Made by a program: the position numbers and the translations under genes. From Demequina soli (GTDB lineage Bacteria > Actinomycetota > Actinomycetes > Actinomycetales > Demequinaceae), in NCBI RefSeq assembly GCF_000971195.1, contig NZ_BBLZ01000002.1, forward strand, positions 372,001-436,000: a stretch of DNA of 64,000 bases. Direction: 5' to 3'. Below are positions 62,601-64,000 of the stretch, in pieces. The notes beneath the pieces were generated by a model. It saw nothing but the letters and a program-made list of their open reading frames with translations, was not told where the DNA came from and ran no database searches. Every line of letters starts with the position of its first letter. The first letter of the stretch is position 1.

Positions 62601-62831
62601 CCCGCCGACCCGGGCTGGAGCGCGACCGCCGACGGCTCGCCGCTCGCGGCCGTGGACGATGCGCAGGGCCGCGCGGCCTTCGCCGTCCCCGCCGGCGCGC
62701 AGCACGTCGCGTACCGCTACGAGGACGCCGACTACCGCGTGTGGTGGTGGGCCGCGCTCGTCGCCGTGGCCTGGGCGATGGTGGGCATGATCCCCCTGCA
62801 CGACCGCCGCTACCTGGCGGTGCGCCGATGA
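59685..62831 (+). CDS. GT2 glycosyltransferase fused to a polytopic membrane domain
   Basis: A 1048-residue protein. Residues about 1-230 form a family 2 glycosyltransferase with LLHDDTAPLP (DXD-like metal site) and LEPAYRGFGDSLHFCRLAWR. From about 255 on there are about ten membrane helices, and the C-terminal third (from about 790) is extracytoplasmic. This fusion beside whiB2 and DUF5719 is common in actinobacteria and is presumed to build an envelope glycan; the sugar is unknown. ATG 59685 is 25 bp after whiB2. Its last 4 bp overlap the next gene (ATGA). Confidence 0.88.
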   Translation: MSAARLLVRAIVVSDGRSPRLPEVLGAIADQTLRPDILDVVIPADAERPAVPEGLAVEFVEGGRTYAQGIARVLGAAPAHPYEYLWLLHDDTAPLPTALAQLVATAKKRTAAAVVAPAHVRWDDVTRLVNLGVTTTRVGARRIDLVDEDDINQGQYDERDDVLAASLAAALVRRDVWDELGGLEPAYRGFGDSLHFCRLAWRAGHDVVIVPVAKVRHAQDSLTGARSLSSRDRGASRRRDSSYGQRRTGEWVHALAWAPALAVPFLVLWSFVSAAFRAVLRIAQNESRMVGADLAVPWRVLARLPRVPAMRARVRRSATRPPSAVAPFLVGTRTVLTTIRGRELRAYDRWRAQSAPSDMVRGELADAAVRRRLGLGVVTTLALAASIALHGTWLTALASGRMLAGSALGVTDVPLDALWERTWSGWSADGFGSPALDGSFAALLVPAAALPGGTRVWIGLLLALGVALASVSAWFALGTATRSVWARGLGALAYGLWPLHLQAISDGRVGPVIAHVMLPWFAMGLMRAAGWHRGEAVGGGEEFPATRTPSPSAAMGAAFSFAVIVAASPVLLLPLLAVIVVAGAFAGRVRWRVWSAALPALVVSGPALVAAWHAGPLTRDAWAILARENGPALASGVVEPWRIVLGLTDSSAAAAVLPGLPGTVVVGAIGLVVVAAAVLAVASGRAPWAVAAGLIVAGIGVVTAAGAQAVVVVSPDGAGAAAANGFAGPGSSLVAAGLIGAAAAASSQVWNAGEGRGRAAVRLASSVAVTLAAGVLVASVVVEAWPGRAERGDVHPSTPVVLPLVAELEQRLATRERVLVLHDTPGGVDFTLLEDDGTTTLTGRAQVAADGSPLARPGESPATPATLSEAVATLAGAGEGADRTLADWGIGVLVAAPGSSTIAGSLAQIPELSLIGASDVGTSYRVSRPGSDQPIARAWIATEDGAVTTLDSDSWTGATASGGAAGTLVIAAPADPGWSATADGSPLAAVDDAQGRAAFAVPAGAQHVAYRYEDADYRVWWWAALVAVAWAMVGMIPLHDRRYLAVRR

Positions 62832-64000
62832 TCCGTCGCCTCGTGGTGCTGGGTGCCGCGGCCGCCGCGATCGTCGCGGTGGTCGCGTCGGGCCGCATCC
62901 CCGTCGACCCGCCCGTCGACGCCGCGCCGTACGCGGGCGAGGTGACGCCCGCCGTCCAGCCGCTCGCGTGCCCCGGCCCCGTCGAGGTGCCGGTCGGGGA
63001 GATCGACGCGGGCGACCCGGACCTCGGCTCCGGCTCGAGCGACAAGACCTACCAGGCGCTCGGCGACGGCCGCAGCGACGCCGGCGCGGGCTTCCTCGCG
63101 CGGGCCGACGCCGCGGCCTCGGTCGAGCGGATCGGCTCGGGCGACGTCGCCGGCCTGGCCGCCGCGACATGCCTCGCGCCGGTGCGCGACCAGTGGCTCG
63201 TGGGCGGCTCGACCTCCCTCGGGTCGAGCGCCCGGCTCGTGCTCACCAACCCGACCGACGCGTCGACCGAGGCGACCGTGACCTTCTACGGCGCGCTCGG
63301 ACCGCTCGAGGAGCGGTCGGTGGTGTCGATCGCCCCGGGCGGCCAGCAGGATCTGCTGCTCGAGGGCACGGTCGCCGAGGTGCCCGCGCTCGTGGTGCGG
63401 GTGAGCGCGACCGGCGCGGGCGTGGTCGCCCACCTCCAGGACTCCCGCCTCGACGGCTTCCAACCCGCGGGCACCGACTGGGTGGGCCGGGGCGCCGCGC
63501 CCGCCACGGCGCTCGTCGTGCCGGGCGTGGGCGCCGGCGCGGACGCCACCACCACGCTGAGGCTCATGGCGCCCGAGGGTGCGACCGCCGACCTCACGCT
63601 CGTCGGCGACGACGGCCCCGTCGACTGGGGCGGCGTGTCGAGCCTCCAGCTCGACCCCGGGGTGGTCACCGAGGTCGAGGTGCCGCAGATCGACTCCGGC
63701 GCGATCGAGATCCACGCGGACGCTCCCGTGGTCGCCGCGGCGATGCGCAGCGTGCCGCGACCCGTCACCGACGGCCCCGCCGGCGCGGTCGAACGCGACC
63801 TCGCGTGGATGCCCGCGCAGGCCGTGGACGGCGCCGAGGCGCGCAGCGTCGTGGCGACCGACCACGTCGTGGCCGTCACGGTCCACACCGCGAGCGGGGG
63901 GCGGTTCACCCTGACCGATGCGAGCGGCGCCGTCGTCGCCCAGCAGGCCATGGCGGCGCACACCACCGCGACCCTCCCGGTGGCCGTCGCCGCCGGCACC
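62828..64000 (+). CDS. DUF5719 secreted/anchored protein (3' end outside window)
   Basis: At least 391 residues; the frame is still open at the window end. MIRRLVVLGAAAAAIVAVVA is a signal-anchor, and the rest is a beta-rich extracytoplasmic region with repeating Gly/Ala/Val strands and short conserved turns (RLVLTNPTDAS, VVRVSATGAGVVAHLQDSRL). The order whiB2-GT2-DUF5719 is typical for actinobacteria, so it is probably a partner of the GT2 fusion in envelope assembly; its function is unknown. The start overlaps the GT2 stop by 4 bp, so the two are coupled. Confidence 0.85.
   Translation, partial: MIRRLVVLGAAAAAIVAVVASGRIPVDPPVDAAPYAGEVTPAVQPLACPGPVEVPVGEIDAGDPDLGSGSSDKTYQALGDGRSDAGAGFLARADAAASVERIGSGDVAGLAAATCLAPVRDQWLVGGSTSLGSSARLVLTNPTDASTEATVTFYGALGPLEERSVVSIAPGGQQDLLLEGTVAEVPALVVRVSATGAGVVAHLQDSRLDGFQPAGTDWVGRGAAPATALVVPGVGAGADATTTLRLMAPEGATADLTLVGDDGPVDWGGVSSLQLDPGVVTEVEVPQIDSGAIEIHADAPVVAAAMRSVPRPVTDGPAGAVERDLAWMPAQAVDGAEARSVVATDHVVAVTVHTASGGRFTLTDASGAVVAQQAMAAHTTATLPVAVAAGT

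Noticed and set aside
57963-63170. A 1735-codon open frame on the minus strand across the LCP and GT2 genes
   Set aside because: It is a G+C-rich antisense shadow: low-complexity Arg/Gly/Ala product, no start signal, and it covers three well-identified genes.

Overview
The window is about 64 kb of very G+C-rich DNA (roughly 73% by eye) from an actinobacterial chromosome. It carries two WhiB regulators, a DUF3107/DUF3152 pair, AdnA/AdnB, a UvrD2-type helicase, a PdtaS-type kinase and a WhiB2-GT2-DUF5719 block. Gene content and the extreme G+C fit Micrococcales, perhaps Cellulomonadaceae or Demequinaceae; that placement is inference. I see no prophage, insertion sequence, CRISPR array or rRNA. 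Coding density is high, and the third codon position is almost always G or C.

Layout. 1-3.6 kb: a PHP phosphoesterase (cut by the window edge), an S4 protein, a DEAD-box helicase and a TetR regulator. 3.8-14 kb: a glycan-use region with a GH3 glycosidase, a five-gene Dpp/Opp-type ABC importer and a convergent secreted GH53 galactanase behind a LacI-type operator. 14.2-34 kb: a conserved actinobacterial genome-maintenance block (DUF3107, DUF3152, AdnA, AdnB, phosphotransferase, NudC, UvrD2, ThiF-like protein, zinc ribbon, DUF2342 protein, PDZ-Lon protein, UPF0182), ending in an initiator tRNA gene. 34-44.5 kb: accessory metabolism and transport (DmpA peptidase with its TetR and divergent APC permease, sugar kinase, patatin, two APC permeases, paired fluoride channels). 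44.6-54.7 kb: signalling and envelope genes (PdtaS-type kinase, WhiB1, an orphan FHA-FtsK ATPase, a GT-C-like membrane protein, a two-component pair, GtrA). 54.8-64 kb: purK-purE, two LCP ligases, WhiB2, a large GT2-membrane fusion and DUF5719 (cut by the window edge).

How genes work together. The GH3 enzyme, importer and galactanase look like a route for taking up and hydrolysing plant oligosaccharides. AdnA/B and UvrD2 handle DNA ends and unwinding. LCP proteins, GtrA, GT2 and the GT-C-like protein assemble cell-wall glycopolymers, with WhiB2 (division/septation in relatives) between them. WhiB1 and the PdtaS-type kinase are neighbours, as in mycobacteria.

Three patterns run through the window and are not explained by ordinary gene annotation. 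(1) The decamer GGACGATGCG occurs 36 times, 18 on each strand, in genes and next to terminators, where well under one copy is expected by chance. (2) A 56-57 bp intergenic palindromic element, AACTTTG...CAAAGTT, is present in five copies, always at gene 3' ends. (3) Many genes have a -10 box exactly 6 nt before the start codon, implying leaderless mRNAs. The decamer is the best candidate for something undescribed.
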